NCBI RefSeq assembly: GCF_900218065.1 | Contig: NZ_OBMU01000001.1 | Coordinates: 691,287-755,286 of the forward strand | DNA from: Novosphingobium sp. Chol11 | GTDB taxonomy: Bacteria; Pseudomonadota; Alphaproteobacteria; Sphingomonadales; Sphingomonadaceae | Direction: 5' to 3' | Length of the DNA stretch: 64,000 bases | Shown: piece after piece, positions 1-9,344 of the stretch | Layout: each line of letters starts with the position of its first letter | Numbering within the stretch: position 1 is the stretch's first letter | Program-made: the position numbers and the translations under genes | The notes under the pieces: generated by a model | What the model saw: the letters and a program-made list of their open reading frames with translations, nothing else | Databases searched by the model: none | Told to the model about the DNA's origin: nothing

Positions 1-1
1 C

Positions 2-571
2 ACGGGGCTTGGTGTGCTTCCGGCGGAGGGACGCGACCTGATTCTCGCGGGGGCGATCGTGTCGATCTTCCTTAACCCCTTCATCTTCTCGATGATCGTG
101 CGGGGACATAAAAAGGAGGAAATCGAGGAGGAAGAAGAAGCGGAAAAGGCACGCCAACGGCCGCATATCGGCCATGTCATCCTGGTCGGCTATGGACGTG
201 TCGGCAAGTTGATCGCGGAACGGCTGGCCGAACGCAAAGCGCATTTCGTGGTTCTGGAGGCGGATGCCGAGCGAGCAGAGGAGGCCGAGGAAGCCGGGCA
301 CCCTGTCGTGCGGGGAAGCGCGCTGGAGGACCGCCATCTGATGGCGGCAGGCATTTGCGAGGCGCGGCGATTGCTGATCGCAGTACCCGAAGGGTTCGAG
401 GGCGGTGCGATCCATGAGCATGCGCGGCATCTTAACCCGAAGCTGCAGGTGATCGCTCGGGCACACAGCGATGCGGAGGTCGCGCATCTCGAAGGGATGG
501 GCGTGCCGCATGTCGTGATGGGTGAACGAGAATTGGCGGCGCGGATGCTCCAGCTTTCCGGCGCGGGCTGA
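2..571 (+). CDS. Cation:proton antiporter, CPA2 (KefB/YbaL) type, C-terminal part (cut by window start)
   Basis: The frame is open at the window edge, so only the last 190 or so residues are present. They begin with the end of a membrane domain (hydrophobic stretch ILAGAIVSIFLNPFIFSMI), then a very acidic linker (EEIEEEEEAEKA). A regulatory RCK/TrkA-N domain follows, with the Rossmann motif HVILVGYGRVGKLIAERL that binds a dinucleotide. This arrangement is that of Kef/YbaL inner-membrane K+/H+ antiporters, where the cytosolic domain gates ion flux. The TrkA-N domain seems complete and the protein ends soon after it, without a TrkA-C domain. A GTG at 14 exists but is internal to the gene. Confidence 0.85.
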   Translation, partial: TGLGVLPAEGRDLILAGAIVSIFLNPFIFSMIVRGHKKEEIEEEEEAEKARQRPHIGHVILVGYGRVGKLIAERLAERKAHFVVLEADAERAEEAEEAGHPVVRGSALEDRHLMAAGICEARRLLIAVPEGFEGGAIHEHARHLNPKLQVIARAHSDAEVAHLEGMGVPHVVMGERELAARMLQLSGAG

Positions 572-574
572 ACG

Positions 575-2110
575 TCAACCTAAGCTTTTGAGGAACCGTG
601 CCGCCTGATCCCGGATGGCGGCGCGGTCTTCCTCGGTCATTTTTTCCCAATTGCGATAAGGCATGCCGAGGCGCGGGTTCTGGCGAAGCTTGCGTTCGTT
701 ACGCGCGAGGAAGTCCCAGTACAGGGCGTTGAAGGGGCAGGCGTCCTGGCCCACCCGCTGCTTCACGTCATAGCGGCAATGGCGGCAATAGTCCGACATG
801 CGGTTGATATAGGCTCCGCCCGCCGCGTAGGGCTTCGATCCCAATAGCCCTCCGTCAGCGAAAAGCGCCATGCCGAGCGTGTTGGGTATCTCGACCCACT
901 CATAGGCGTCGGCATAAACCTCCAAATACCAGACATGGACCTGGATTGGCTCGATTCCGGCGAGCAGCGCGAAGTTGCCCGTGATCATCAGCCGCTGAAT
1001 ATGATGGGCATAGGCGTGGTCGATGGTCTGGCCAATCGCCTGGGCCATGCAATGCATATCGGTGTCGCCAGTCCAGTAAAAGCCGGGCAGATCGCGTCGG
1101 GCTTCCAAGGCATTGCGGCTGCCATAATCCGGCCCTTCATGCCAATAAACGCCGCGCACATATTCGCGCCAGCCGATGATCTGGCGGATGAAGCCTTCCG
1201 CAGCGTTCAGCGGCACCTTGCCTGCTTGATAGCGCTGCTCCACCTCCTTCACCAAGGCCAACGGATCGAGCAGGCCGTTGTTGATATAGGGGGACAATAT
1301 GGAGTGCCACAGGAAAGGCTCTCCGGTGAGCATCGCGTCCTGATAATCGCCGAACCGGGGGAGTGCTTCGTCTAGAAAGCGCGCCTGCTGCCGTTGGGCG
1401 TCTTCGTGGGTGACGGCAAAGGCGAAATGGTCGAGCGAGCCGATGTGATTGGCGAAACGCTCCGCAACCAATGCAATGACCTCCCGGGTGATTGCGTCCG
1501 GTTTGAAGGCGAGAGGGCGGGGCATCAGTAGATCGCGTTGGGGCGGAGGCTTGCGGTTTTCGGCGTCGAAATTCCACTGGCCGCCTTCAGGTTGGCCCTC
1601 TTCGTCAACTAACAGGCCGGTCTTGCGGCGCATGTCGCGGTAGAAGAATTCCATGCGGAGTTGCTTGCGCGCGGCTGCCCAGCTGTCGAACTCGGCATGG
1701 AAGCAAAGGAAGCGATCGTCCTCATGAATGGTGACGGGCAGGGCGAAGCGGCCCTCCCATTCCTCCAGCATCGCACGGACGCGCCATTCGCCTGCTTCGG
1801 TGACGTGGATGGCGCGGGGCTGGTGACGATCGATTGCGCGGGCGGTTTCGCCGGTGAAGCTGCCGCTGTTTGCCGGGTCGTCGACGCGGACATAATCGAC
1901 GGTCCAACCAAGTGCGCGCATCCGTTCGGCATGATGGCGCATGGCCGAGAGGATGTAGGCAATCTTGGCCTTGTGATGGCGAACATAGGTGGTTTCGTCC
2001 GCCACCTCCATCATCAGAAGGACGCTGTCTCCTGGATCAGCCTCGGCAAGCGAGGATATGTCGGGCGTCAGCTGATCGCCCAGGATCGGGATGAGGATAG
2101 GGCGCTTCAT
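575..2110 (-). CDS. Cryptochrome/photolyase family protein, FeS-BCP (prokaryotic 6-4 photolyase) type
   Basis: A 511-residue flavoprotein expected to repair UV photoproducts with light. The N-terminus (MKRPILIPILGDQLTPDI) is the alpha/beta photolyase-related domain. The C-terminal FAD domain carries four cysteines placed as in the iron-sulfur photolyases: one in DMHCMAQAIGQ, two in YCRHCRYD and one in GQDACPFNALYWDF. Agrobacterium PhrB is the known family model and repairs (6-4) lesions. I chose the ATG at 2110 because the conserved N-terminus starts there; a longer frame reaches 2152 but adds only unlikely residues. It lies 42 bp downstream of the helicase on the same strand. Substrate class is inferred from the cysteine pattern. 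Confidence 0.9.
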   Translation of the reverse strand: MKRPILIPILGDQLTPDISSLAEADPGDSVLLMMEVADETTYVRHHKAKIAYILSAMRHHAERMRALGWTVDYVRVDDPANSGSFTGETARAIDRHQPRAIHVTEAGEWRVRAMLEEWEGRFALPVTIHEDDRFLCFHAEFDSWAAARKQLRMEFFYRDMRRKTGLLVDEEGQPEGGQWNFDAENRKPPPQRDLLMPRPLAFKPDAITREVIALVAERFANHIGSLDHFAFAVTHEDAQRQQARFLDEALPRFGDYQDAMLTGEPFLWHSILSPYINNGLLDPLALVKEVEQRYQAGKVPLNAAEGFIRQIIGWREYVRGVYWHEGPDYGSRNALEARRDLPGFYWTGDTDMHCMAQAIGQTIDHAYAHHIQRLMITGNFALLAGIEPIQVHVWYLEVYADAYEWVEIPNTLGMALFADGGLLGSKPYAAGGAYINRMSDYCRHCRYDVKQRVGQDACPFNALYWDFLARNERKLRQNPRLGMPYRNWEKMTEEDRAAIRDQAARFLKSLG

Positions 2111-2152
2111 TATGGCGCTAATGCGTGAAGCCCCCATCCGTGTCCGTGGCAA

Positions 2153-3898
2153 CTATCCGCGGGGTTTGCGGGGGCCTCCCTTGCGCGGACCGCCCTTGAA
2201 CGGGCGGGCGCCATAAGCGGGCTTGGGTCCGCGTCCTTCGTTGGGGCGGCCCTTGCCGCGTGGGCCTTCGCGGCGGTTTTCGCGAGCAGCCTCCCGCGGT
2301 GCGCCCTCGATCTGTTCGAAAGCGACGTCCGCGCCCTCGTCATTCGCTTCCCCGGTACGCTTGACCGCGCCGATGAAGCGCGAAACGATAGCGGACGGGA
2401 TTTCGAACATCGTCTCGTTTGCGGCGATACGGATGGCGCCAATGTCCTGGCGCGAAACGTGACCGCGGCGGCAGATCAGCGGCAGAATCCAGCGCGGATC
2501 GGCGTTCTGGCGGCGGCCGATGTCCATGCGGAACCAGACGGTGTCCTCGAAGCCGGGGCGCGGGCCGTCGCGCCGGGGAGGGGCTTCGCTGGCGTCGAGC
2601 AATTCTTCGGGCGCGGGCAGGGCGGCGCGAGCGCTCTTCACCAGCATGGCGGCGATTTCCTTGGGGCTCTTTTCGGCGAGAAGCTCGGCACCGAGCGCCC
2701 AGTCCTGCTCGTCCAGCTCGGCACGCTCCATCAGGCGCTCGCGCAGGCGGGCATTGTCCTGCTGCTGGATCGCCTCCTTGCTGGGCGGGGTGCCCCATTC
2801 GACCGGGATCTTCGCACCACGCAGCATGGATTCAACGCGGCGGCGGCGGGGATAGGGGACGATGAGGACAGCCGTTCCCTTCTTGCCCGCGCGGCCAGTG
2901 CGGCCGGATCGGTGCTGCATCGTTTCGGCATCACGCGGGATTTCGACATGGACGACAAGGCTGAGGTTGGGCAGGTCGATGCCACGCGCCGCGACGTCGG
3001 TGGCTACGCAGACGCGGGCGCGGCGGTCGCGGAGCGCCTGAAGGGCGTGGTTGCGCTCGTTCTGGCTATGCTCGCCAGACAAGGCGACCGCTGCGAAGCC
3101 GCGTTCGGTAAGGCTGGCGTGGAGGTGACGGACATTGTCGCGGGTGGCGCAGAAGAGGATCGCGGTTTCCGCTTCATGATAACGCAGCAGGTTGACCACC
3201 GCGTTCTCGATATCGGCGGGCGCTACGGTCACGGCCTGATAGCTGATGTCGCCATGGCCGCGTTCGTCGCTGACGGTGGAGATGCGCAGCGCGTCCTTCT
3301 GGTAGCGCTTGGCCAGCGCCACGATGGGCTTGGGCATGGTGGCGGAGAAGAGCAGCGTGCGGCGGCCTTCCGGCGCGCCGTCGAGGATTTCCTCCAGATC
3401 TTCGCGGAAGCCCATGTCGAGCATCTCGTCCGCTTCATCGAGGATCACGGTCTTGAGGCCGGAGAGGTCCAGCGCGCCGCGTTCAAGATGGTCGCGCAGG
3501 CGGCCGGGGGTGCCGACGACGATGTGCGCGCCGTGGGACAGGGCGCGGCGTTCCTTGGCGGCGTCCATGCCGCCGACGCAGGTGGCGATGCGGGCGCGGG
3601 CTTCACCGTAGAGCCATTCCAGTTCGCGGCTGACCTGCAGCGCCAGTTCGCGGGTGGGGGCTATGGCGAGGGCAAGCGGCTTTCCGGCCACGGGCAGGCG
3701 CATCTGTTCGCCGAGCAGTTCGCCCGCCATGGCGAGGCCGAAAGCGACCGTCTTGCCCGAGCCGGTCTGCGCTGAAACGATGAGATCGCGCCCTTCGGCT
3801 TCGGGTTGGGTGACTTCGGCCTGGACGGGGGTCAGGCTTTCATAGCCTTTCCGCGTCAGCGCGTCCGAGAGGAGAGGGGGTAGATGTTCAAAAGACAT
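2153..3898 (-). CDS. DEAD-box ATP-dependent RNA helicase with DbpA-type RNA-binding C-terminus
   Basis: 581 residues. The helicase core shows all main motifs: Q-motif region YESLTPVQAEV, Walker A AQTGSGKT, PTRELALQ, TPGRL, Walker B DEADEML, SAT, and in the second lobe ARGIDLP and HRSGRTGRAG. Residues about 455-535 resemble the DbpA/CsdA RNA-binding fold. The tail is rich in Arg, Gly and Lys (about residues 540-581), typical of an RNA-contacting disordered end. Likely role: remodelling of rRNA or mRNA structure, as for DeaD/CsdA in ribosome assembly or cold adaptation. The start ATG has only a weak upstream purine run. The exact subfamily is not certain. Confidence 0.93.
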   Translation of the reverse strand: MSFEHLPPLLSDALTRKGYESLTPVQAEVTQPEAEGRDLIVSAQTGSGKTVAFGLAMAGELLGEQMRLPVAGKPLALAIAPTRELALQVSRELEWLYGEARARIATCVGGMDAAKERRALSHGAHIVVGTPGRLRDHLERGALDLSGLKTVILDEADEMLDMGFREDLEEILDGAPEGRRTLLFSATMPKPIVALAKRYQKDALRISTVSDERGHGDISYQAVTVAPADIENAVVNLLRYHEAETAILFCATRDNVRHLHASLTERGFAAVALSGEHSQNERNHALQALRDRRARVCVATDVAARGIDLPNLSLVVHVEIPRDAETMQHRSGRTGRAGKKGTAVLIVPYPRRRRVESMLRGAKIPVEWGTPPSKEAIQQQDNARLRERLMERAELDEQDWALGAELLAEKSPKEIAAMLVKSARAALPAPEELLDASEAPPRRDGPRPGFEDTVWFRMDIGRRQNADPRWILPLICRRGHVSRQDIGAIRIAANETMFEIPSAIVSRFIGAVKRTGEANDEGADVAFEQIEGAPREAARENRREGPRGKGRPNEGRGPKPAYGARPFKGGPRKGGPRKPRG

Positions 3899-4068
3899 TA
3901 TATTTTCCGTCGGTAAAGCGACCCGCCATTCCCGACGGATACATGGATGACCTGATGTGCTCCAGCTGCTGCTGGAGCCCGGAGTGCAGGTCGCACACCC
4001 CGAAGTTCACACCGTTGTTGGGGTCGTTCAAGGCGACTGAAATCCCCGGTGGCGGGATACCCAAAATA

Positions 4069-4109
4069 AGAAGGCCGCCTTCCCCCGCAAAGAGGGAAGG
4101 CGGCCCCTT
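4069..4109 (-). terminator. Rho-independent terminator after rplA
   Basis: A perfect 12-bp stem, ggccgccttccc (4073-4084) with gggaaggcggcc (4094-4105), sits just past the rplA stop. Read on the minus strand it is followed by CTTATTTT, a U-rich tail. The surrounding 230-bp gap (3899-4128) also holds a 7-bp hairpin at 3960-3977 of unknown role and no gene. Confidence 0.85.
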
Positions 4110-4128
4110 TATTGCTTGTCAGCGAGAA

Positions 4129-4827
4129 TCAGACCGAAGCGACTTCCGCCACGTCGACCTTCACGCCCGGGCCCATCGAGGACGACAGGGCGATCTTGCG
4201 GACATACTTGCCCTTCGAACCCGACGGCTTCGCCTTGACGATCGCGTCGACGAAAGCGTCGAAATTCTTGCGCAGGTCTTCGGCCGAGAAGCTCGCCTTG
4301 CCGAGGCCGGCGTGGATGATGCCGGCCTTTTCGACGCGGAACTCGATCTGACCGCCCTTGGCAGCCTTGACCGCTTCGGCGACGTTCGGGGTGACAGTGC
4401 CGAGCTTCGGGTTCGGCATCAGGCCCTTGGGACCCAGAACCTTACCAAGACGGCCGACCAGACCCATCATGTCGGGGGTGGCGATCACGCGCTGGAAGTC
4501 GATGTTGCCAGCCTGGATGCTGTCGAGCAGATCCTCGGCACCTACGATGTCGGCGCCAGCGGCAGTCGCGGCTTCAGCCTTGTCGCCACGGGCGAACACG
4601 GCGACGCGGACGTCCTTGCCGGTGCCTGCGGGCAGGGTGACGACGCCACGGACCATCTGGTCGGCATGACGCGGGTCAACGCCCAGGTTGATCGCAATTT
4701 CGACGCTTTCGTCGAACTTGGCGGTTGCGTGGGTCTTGATCAGGCCCAGCGCTTCATCGACGCCGTGCAGCTTTTCACGGTCAACGGCAGCGGCGAGAGC
4801 CTTCGCCTTCTTCGTCAGCTTTGCCAT
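4129..4827 (-). CDS. rplA: 50S ribosomal protein L1
   Basis: 232 residues, the usual length of bacterial L1. The start [11 protein letters not shown] and the internal [19 protein letters not shown] are diagnostic. L1 forms the mobile L1 stalk of the large subunit at the E site, and in many bacteria represses translation of its own rplK-rplA mRNA. It begins 3 bp after the rplK stop, with GGAGGG upstream of its ATG, so the two are surely co-transcribed. A strong terminator follows. Confidence 0.99.
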   Translation of the reverse strand: MAKLTKKAKALAAAVDREKLHGVDEALGLIKTHATAKFDESVEIAINLGVDPRHADQMVRGVVTLPAGTGKDVRVAVFARGDKAEAATAAGADIVGAEDLLDSIQAGNIDFQRVIATPDMMGLVGRLGKVLGPKGLMPNPKLGTVTPNVAEAVKAAKGGQIEFRVEKAGIIHAGLGKASFSAEDLRKNFDAFVDAIVKAKPSGSKGKYVRKIALSSSMGPGVKVDVAEVASV

Positions 4828-4830
4828 GTC

Positions 4831-5262
4831 TTAGCCCTCCACCACTTCGAGGCCCATCGCGCGAGCGGAGCCTTCGATGATCTTCGTCGCTGCGTCGATG
4901 TCGTTCGCGTTCAGGTCAACCATCTTGGTCTGCGCGATTTCAGCGAGCTGTGCGCGGGTGATCTTTCCAGCGGTCACCTTGCCCGGCTCCTTCGAGCCCG
5001 ACTTCAGGTTGACGGCCTTCTTGATGAGATAGGTGGCGGGCGGCTGCTTCGTGACGAAGCTGAACGAACGGTCCGCATAGACGGTGATGATGGTCGGCAG
5101 CGGCGTGCCCTTGTCCATCTTTTCCGTCGAGGCGTTGAACGCCTTGCAGAATTCCATGATGTTCACACCGCGCTGACCCAGCGCCGGACCGATCGGCGGC
5201 GAGGGGTTGGCGGCTCCAGCGGGCACCTGGAGCTTGATATAGCCCGTAATCTTCTTGGCCAT
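4831..5262 (-). CDS. rplK: 50S ribosomal protein L11
   Basis: 143 residues, the family norm when begun at the ATG 5262 ([16 protein letters not shown]). A GTG six bases upstream would add only two residues. The proline-rich N-terminal loop ([19 protein letters not shown]) and C-terminal rRNA-binding domain are intact. L11 binds the GTPase-associated region of 23S rRNA and is needed for the stringent response. First gene of the rplK-rplA pair; separated from nusG by a 248-bp spacer full of palindromic repeats. Confidence 0.99.
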   Translation of the reverse strand: MAKKITGYIKLQVPAGAANPSPPIGPALGQRGVNIMEFCKAFNASTEKMDKGTPLPTIITVYADRSFSFVTKQPPATYLIKKAVNLKSGSKEPGKVTAGKITRAQLAEIAQTKMVDLNANDIDAATKIIEGSARAMGLEVVEG

Positions 5263-5359
5263 TTTCACTCACTCTGTTGCTGGCGGATTTGCGGGCAAAT
5301 CCACCGGTTCAAGTTTAGCGGTCAGACAGCTTGCTGAGAGCAAGCCTCCCGCACTGCAT

Positions 5360-5508
5360 TATCCTCGCCCCTTCAGGGGAGAGGATACCGTAGCTTGCCA
5401 GTTTTCTGGCTAGCGTAGGTTGGAGAGGGGCTATGCCCTCTCCCGCTGCGACTAGGCGGCTGAGCCGCCAAGTCTCGCTGCCCTCTCCCGCCTGCGGGAG
5501 AGGGGAAT
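5360..5508. repeat. GC-rich palindromic (REP-like) repeats between nusG and rplK
   Basis: The nusG-rplK spacer contains several inverted repeats: tatcctcgcccc/ggggagaggata around 5360-5385, and repeated ccctctcccgc/gcgggagagggg blocks near 5431-5508. The same ccctctccc-loop-gggagaggg theme recurs at many other sites in this window. They could fold in the mRNA and may act as a processing or stabilising element, but no U-run marks a terminator. Confidence 0.7.
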
Positions 5509-5510
5509 AG

Positions 5511-6047
5511 TTACTTCGACAGTTCGACCTGTTCGAAGTCCAGTTCCACCGGCGTGGCGCGGCCGAAGATCGACACGGACACCTTGACGCGGTTCTTTTC
5601 GAAATCCAGTTCCTCGACCGTGCCGTTGAAGCTGGCGAAGGGGCCGTCCAGCACCTTGACGCTGTCGCCGATTTCGTAATCGACATTGACCTTGTGCTTG
5701 GGCGCGGCTTCGGCGGCCTTCTGCGCACCGAAATAGCGGGCGGCTTCGGTTTCGCTGATCGCCTGCGGCTTGCCTGAGCTACCCAGGAAACCAGTCACCT
5801 TCGGCGTATTCTTGACGAGGTGGTAGATGTCGTCGTTCATCGCCAGCTTGGCAAGGACATAGCCGGGCATGAACTTGCGTTCGACCTGCACCTTCTTGCC
5901 GCGCTTCACTTCAGTGACGGTCTCGGTGGGGACTTCCACCTGCTCGACCAGCTGGGAGAGGCCCATGCGCTCGGCTTCGGACAGGATCGATTCCTTGACC
6001 TTGTTTTCGAAGCCCGAATAGGCGTGGATGATGTACCAGCGCGCCAT
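5511..6047 (-). CDS. nusG: Transcription termination/antitermination protein NusG
   Basis: 178 residues with the classic N-terminus [20 protein letters not shown] (NGN domain that binds RNA polymerase) and a C-terminal KOW domain ([19 protein letters not shown]). NusG raises elongation processivity, helps Rho and couples transcription to ribosomes through S10. It stands downstream of secE by 57 bp in the standard secE-nusG-rplK-rplA order. Confidence 0.99.
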   Translation of the reverse strand: MARWYIIHAYSGFENKVKESILSEAERMGLSQLVEQVEVPTETVTEVKRGKKVQVERKFMPGYVLAKLAMNDDIYHLVKNTPKVTGFLGSSGKPQAISETEAARYFGAQKAAEAAPKHKVNVDYEIGDSVKVLDGPFASFNGTVEELDFEKNRVKVSVSIFGRATPVELDFEQVELSK

Positions 6048-6104
6048 GTTACCGTTTCAAACTCCCACAAGCGATTTCCCGGGAAATCGCGGCAGATAAA
6101 AAAC

Positions 6105-6311
6105 TCAAGCCTGTCCGGCAGCGAAGCTCAGCAGCCACTGAACGACCGCGCCGAAGAAGGTGTCGATGCCGAAGAAGAAGAGGCCGAGCAGCGTGGTCAT
6201 GATCCCGACCATGACCGCGGTCATGACCGTTTCGCGGCCGGTGGGCCACACGATCTTAGACGCTTCGGTCTTCACCTGATTGACGAATTCGCCCGGAGAA
6301 ACCTTCGCCAT
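6105..6311 (-). CDS. secE: Preprotein translocase subunit SecE
   Basis: 68 residues from the ATG at 6311 (MAKVSPGEFVNQVKTEASKI). It is the short, single-membrane-span form of SecE, with the conserved VWPTGRE box before one hydrophobic helix (residues about 30-55). SecE clamps SecY in the SecYEG channel. A longer in-frame extension upstream overlaps the spacer to the tRNA and is not credible. Located between tRNA-Trp and nusG as in most bacteria. Confidence 0.97.
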   Translation of the reverse strand: MAKVSPGEFVNQVKTEASKIVWPTGRETVMTAVMVGIMTTLLGLFFFGIDTFFGAVVQWLLSFAAGQA

Positions 6312-6479
6312 CACTGCCTCAAAAAACGTTCGAACAAACACCAAAGCGCGAAGCAACAGTCCGCCCTCCGGACCCCGCCATGTCGGCGTCCCGGGGTGCG
6401 GCCGCTGGCTTCGCGACCCATCTTCGCTCGGGCAGCTAGCCGCGAACCGTTGAGAAATCAAGGATCGCGACCAGTTGCT

Positions 6480-6555
6480 TGGCAGGAGTGGAGGGACTCG
6501 AACCCCCGGCATTCGGTTTTGGAGACCGACGCTCTACCAGCTGAGCTACACTCCT
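6480..6555 (-). tRNA. tRNA-Trp (anticodon CCA)
   Basis: The minus strand reads AGGAGTG TA GCTC...GAGC...CTCCAAA...GGGGG TTCGAGT CCCTC CACTCCT G CCA. The acceptor arm pairs perfectly. The anticodon loop has CCA (plus-strand tgg at 6520-6522), the T loop is TTCGAGT, and the 3' CCA is encoded. It is upstream of secE, the usual place of trpT. The 168 bp between it and secE (6312-6479) hold no gene that I can see. Confidence 0.98.
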
Positions 6556-6612
6556 GTGCCGGCGAAGGAGGGCGCTTTAGCGTGGCATGCGTGGGAGGGC
6601 AAGCAGGAAACT

Positions 6613-7836
6613 TTAGAGGAAAAGCCCGCCCTTCATGACCCGGCGGGCGCGGCCCTGCACGGGCATGCGATTGAAGGGGGTGTTGCCTGCCTGCGCAGCC
6701 ATCCTGGCGGAATCCACGATCCAGGGTGCGCCGGGATCGATGAAGATGAGGTCGGCCGCGCTGCCGCTTGCGAAACTGCCCGCGTCGATGCCCAGGATGC
6801 GGGCCGGATTGGCGCTGAGCAACGTCATCAGGCGCGTCATCGAGAGATGGCCTTCGCGCACGAGGTTGAGCGACAGGGCGAGCAATGTCTCGGCGCCCGC
6901 CATGCCGGGGGCGGCGTCGGCGAAGGGGAGCCTCTTGTCCTCCGGGCCGCGCGGGTCGTGGCTGGAGGTGATGACGTCGATGGTGCCGTCAGCCACCGCC
7001 GCGATGGCTGCTTTGCGGTCATCCTCCGATCGTAGCGGAGGGGACAGGCGGGCAAAGGTGCGGAAATCAGTGACGGCATTGTCCGCAAGGTAGAGATAAG
7101 CGGGGCTGATCCCGCAGCTGATCCTCAGCCCCTCTGCCTTCGCCGCCCTGATGAGGTCGAAGCCTGCCTTCGTCGTCACCAGCCGGAAGTGGACCGCAGC
7201 GCCGGTTTCCCGCGCGAGCATGATGTCGCGGGCAATCGCGATGGCTTCGGCGCAGGCGGGAGCGTGGGACAGGCCAAGCCGTGTCGCGGTTTCGCCGCTC
7301 GTCGCCACGGCCTTGCCAGCAAGACCGCTATCCTCGGCATGGGTGATGACGGTGAGGCCGAGGCCCGATGCATAGGCAAGGACGCGCATCATGACGCCTG
7401 AATCGGCGATCCACTGACGCCCGGTGGCCACGGCCTTTGCACCCGCCGCCTGCATCATGCCGATTTCAGCGAGTTCGATGCCCTTGAGGCCGCGTGTGGC
7501 GGCGGCGATGGGGTGGACCCAGAAGTCGGGCTTGCCTGCGCGCGCGGCCTGGCGGATGAGCCCGGCTTCGTCGAGTATGGAGGACTGGTCGGGCATCAGC
7601 GCCGCCCGGGTGATGCCGCCGAAATGGAAGGCGGGCTTGTCCGTTGCGAACACGCCCAGGTCGATGAGGCCGGGCGCGACTACCAGGCCTGCGGCATCGA
7701 CCTGTTCCGCGTCGCCGGGTACATCGATATTGCCTGCGGCCAGGATGCGATCGCCTTCTATGAGGATCGTGCCGGGACAGAGGTCGGCGGTGGCGGGGTC
7801 AGCCAGCTGTCCGTTGATGATGGCGATCTTTGTCAT
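6613..7836 (-). CDS. Dihydroorotase-like protein, probably catalytically inactive (PyrX-type)
   Basis: 407 residues of amidohydrolase fold, beginning at ATG 7836, whose ATGA overlaps the pyrB stop. The fold is recognised by [13 protein letters not shown], and the C-terminal [30 protein letters not shown]. The zinc-binding HxHLREPG motif that should follow APGLID is replaced by [11 protein letters not shown]. The catalytic Asp of the usual ATDHAPH motif is replaced (ITSSHDP). Hence it is likely a non-catalytic partner of aspartate carbamoyltransferase, like the PyrC' proteins of pseudomonads. A true dihydroorotase would be expected elsewhere in the genome. Often annotated simply as pyrC. Confidence 0.85.
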   Translation of the reverse strand: MTKIAIINGQLADPATADLCPGTILIEGDRILAAGNIDVPGDAEQVDAAGLVVAPGLIDLGVFATDKPAFHFGGITRAALMPDQSSILDEAGLIRQAARAGKPDFWVHPIAAATRGLKGIELAEIGMMQAAGAKAVATGRQWIADSGVMMRVLAYASGLGLTVITHAEDSGLAGKAVATSGETATRLGLSHAPACAEAIAIARDIMLARETGAAVHFRLVTTKAGFDLIRAAKAEGLRISCGISPAYLYLADNAVTDFRTFARLSPPLRSEDDRKAAIAAVADGTIDVITSSHDPRGPEDKRLPFADAAPGMAGAETLLALSLNLVREGHLSMTRLMTLLSANPARILGIDAGSFASGSAADLIFIDPGAPWIVDSARMAAQAGNTPFNRMPVQGRARRVMKGGLFL

Positions 7837-8828
7837 ACCCAACCCTCCACGCCGCGCGCGCTCCGCGTCAGAACATCGAGGCAGGCCATGCGGATGGCGA
7901 CGCCCATTTCAACCTGCTCCGTGATGGCCGAGCGTTCCGGATGGTCGGCGACCACGCTCGAGATTTCGACGCCCCGGTTCATGGGACCAGGATGCATGAC
8001 CAGCGCGTCGGGCTTGGCGATGGCGAGGCGTTCCGGCGTCAAGCCGTAGAGCATATGATATTCCCGCGGCGAGGGTATGAAGGCGCCGTCCATCCGCTCA
8101 TTTTGAAGGCGCAGCATCATCACGACGTCGGCGCCGTCCAGACCTTCGTCCATGCGGTTACAGGGCGTGGCGCCGAGCATTTCGACTTCCGGCGGCATCA
8201 GCGTGGGGGGCGCGACCGCGCGCACCTGTGCGCCCAAAGCCGCCAAGCATAGCATGTTGGAGCGCGCGACGCGGCTGTGCAGCACATCGCCGCAAATGGC
8301 GACGACCAGGCCTTCAAACCCGCCCTTGCGGCGGCGGATGGTGAGTGCATCCAGCAGCGCTTGCGTCGGATGCTGGTGCCAGCCGTCGCCCGCGTTCAGG
8401 ACCGGACAGTCGACCTTGTCGGCAATCAGCGCCACCGCGCCCGAGCTGGCGTGACGGATGACGATGACGTCGGCGGCCATGGCGTTCAGCGTCATGGCCG
8501 TGTCGATCAGCGTTTCGCCTTTCTTCACGCTCGACTGCCCGGCATGCATGTTCACGACGTCCGCGCCCAAACGCTTGCCTGCGATCTCGAAGGACAGGAG
8601 GGTGCGGGTGCTGTTTTCGAAGAAGGCGTTGATCTGCGTCATGCCCGCCAGCCGATCGTCATGCTTGCGCGCGCCGCCCCTGTTGCTCTTCGCCCAATGT
8701 TCCGCCTCGTCCAGCAGGAAGCGGATTTCCCAAGGCTTCAAGTCGGCGATGGAGAGAAGATGCCGATGCGGGAACAACGCCCGGCCAGTCAGGTCGGGCG
8801 AGGCGGATGGAACGGTGATGTCGGGCAT
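7833..8828 (-). CDS. pyrB: Aspartate carbamoyltransferase catalytic subunit
   Basis: 331 residues. It condenses carbamoyl phosphate with aspartate, the committed step of pyrimidine synthesis. Carbamoyl-phosphate site: [12 protein letters not shown]. Other family motifs: [16 protein letters not shown], and [12 protein letters not shown] at the end. The start at 8828 ([15 protein letters not shown]) agrees with family length; a much longer frame upstream is spurious. It forms an overlapping pair with the degenerate dihydroorotase gene, which suggests a PyrB-PyrC' type complex. Confidence 0.97.
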   Translation of the reverse strand: MPDITVPSASPDLTGRALFPHRHLLSIADLKPWEIRFLLDEAEHWAKSNRGGARKHDDRLAGMTQINAFFENSTRTLLSFEIAGKRLGADVVNMHAGQSSVKKGETLIDTAMTLNAMAADVIVIRHASSGAVALIADKVDCPVLNAGDGWHQHPTQALLDALTIRRRKGGFEGLVVAICGDVLHSRVARSNMLCLAALGAQVRAVAPPTLMPPEVEMLGATPCNRMDEGLDGADVVMMLRLQNERMDGAFIPSPREYHMLYGLTPERLAIAKPDALVMHPGPMNRGVEISSVVADHPERSAITEQVEMGVAIRMACLDVLTRSARGVEGWV

Positions 8829-8909
8829 GAACGGACCCTTTAGGCGAGGGCAGGAAAGAGGGCAAGGCACGAAGCTTGGAAGTCGCTGCCGCCTTCCTAT
8901 CTCAATGTC

Positions 8910-9341
8910 ATGCGCATTTTCACGATCGGGTATGAAGGGGCTACGCAGGCCGAGCTGATAGCGGCGTTGCAGGAGGCGGGCGTCACGCTGCTGGCGGACA
9001 TAAGGGCGGTTCCGCTGTCGCGGCGGCCGGGCTTTTCCAAGAACATCCTGGCGGCGGGGTTGAAGGAGGCAGGGATCGACTATGTCGGGCTGAAGGCGCT
9101 GGGCACGCCTGCCGAGGGCCGGGAAGCAGCGCGCAAGGGCAATCATGCGAAGCTGCGGGAGATTTACTCGGGCCAGCTCGACCTGCCTGAAGCCATCGTA
9201 CAGGCGGAGCAACTGCGTGAGATGGCGGGAGAGCGGCCTACTGCTCTGCTATGTTTCGAGCGGGAGGCGGATGGATGCCATCGCTCCTTGCTGCTGGAAT
9301 ATCTTTTCCCCGACGATGAGCGGGTGGACCTGAAGCCCTGA
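8910..9341 (+). CDS. DUF488 domain-containing protein
   Basis: 143 residues. N-terminus [16 protein letters not shown] and the central [15 protein letters not shown] are typical of DUF488. The C-terminal [13 protein letters not shown] carries the conserved Cys and CHR motif. Function is unknown in the family; the conserved Cys and His hint at a catalytic or metal site. Divergent from pyrB, with an 81-bp gap, and convergent with the TIGR02186 gene. Confidence 0.9.
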   Translation: MRIFTIGYEGATQAELIAALQEAGVTLLADIRAVPLSRRPGFSKNILAAGLKEAGIDYVGLKALGTPAEGREAARKGNHAKLREIYSGQLDLPEAIVQAEQLREMAGERPTALLCFEREADGCHRSLLLEYLFPDDERVDLKP

Positions 9342-9344
9342 TTT

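Noticed and set aside
2459..3775. 438-codon open frame on the plus strand opposite the DEAD-box gene
   Set aside because: Mirror of a high-GC gene; no RBS or known domain, while the helicase on the other strand has all motifs.
3943..5337. 464-codon frame opposite rplA and rplK
   Set aside because: Lies across two certain ribosomal protein genes; composition is that of antisense high-GC sequence.
5315..5728. 137-codon minus-strand frame across the nusG-rplK spacer
   Set aside because: Covers the palindromic repeats and the nusG end in a wrong frame.
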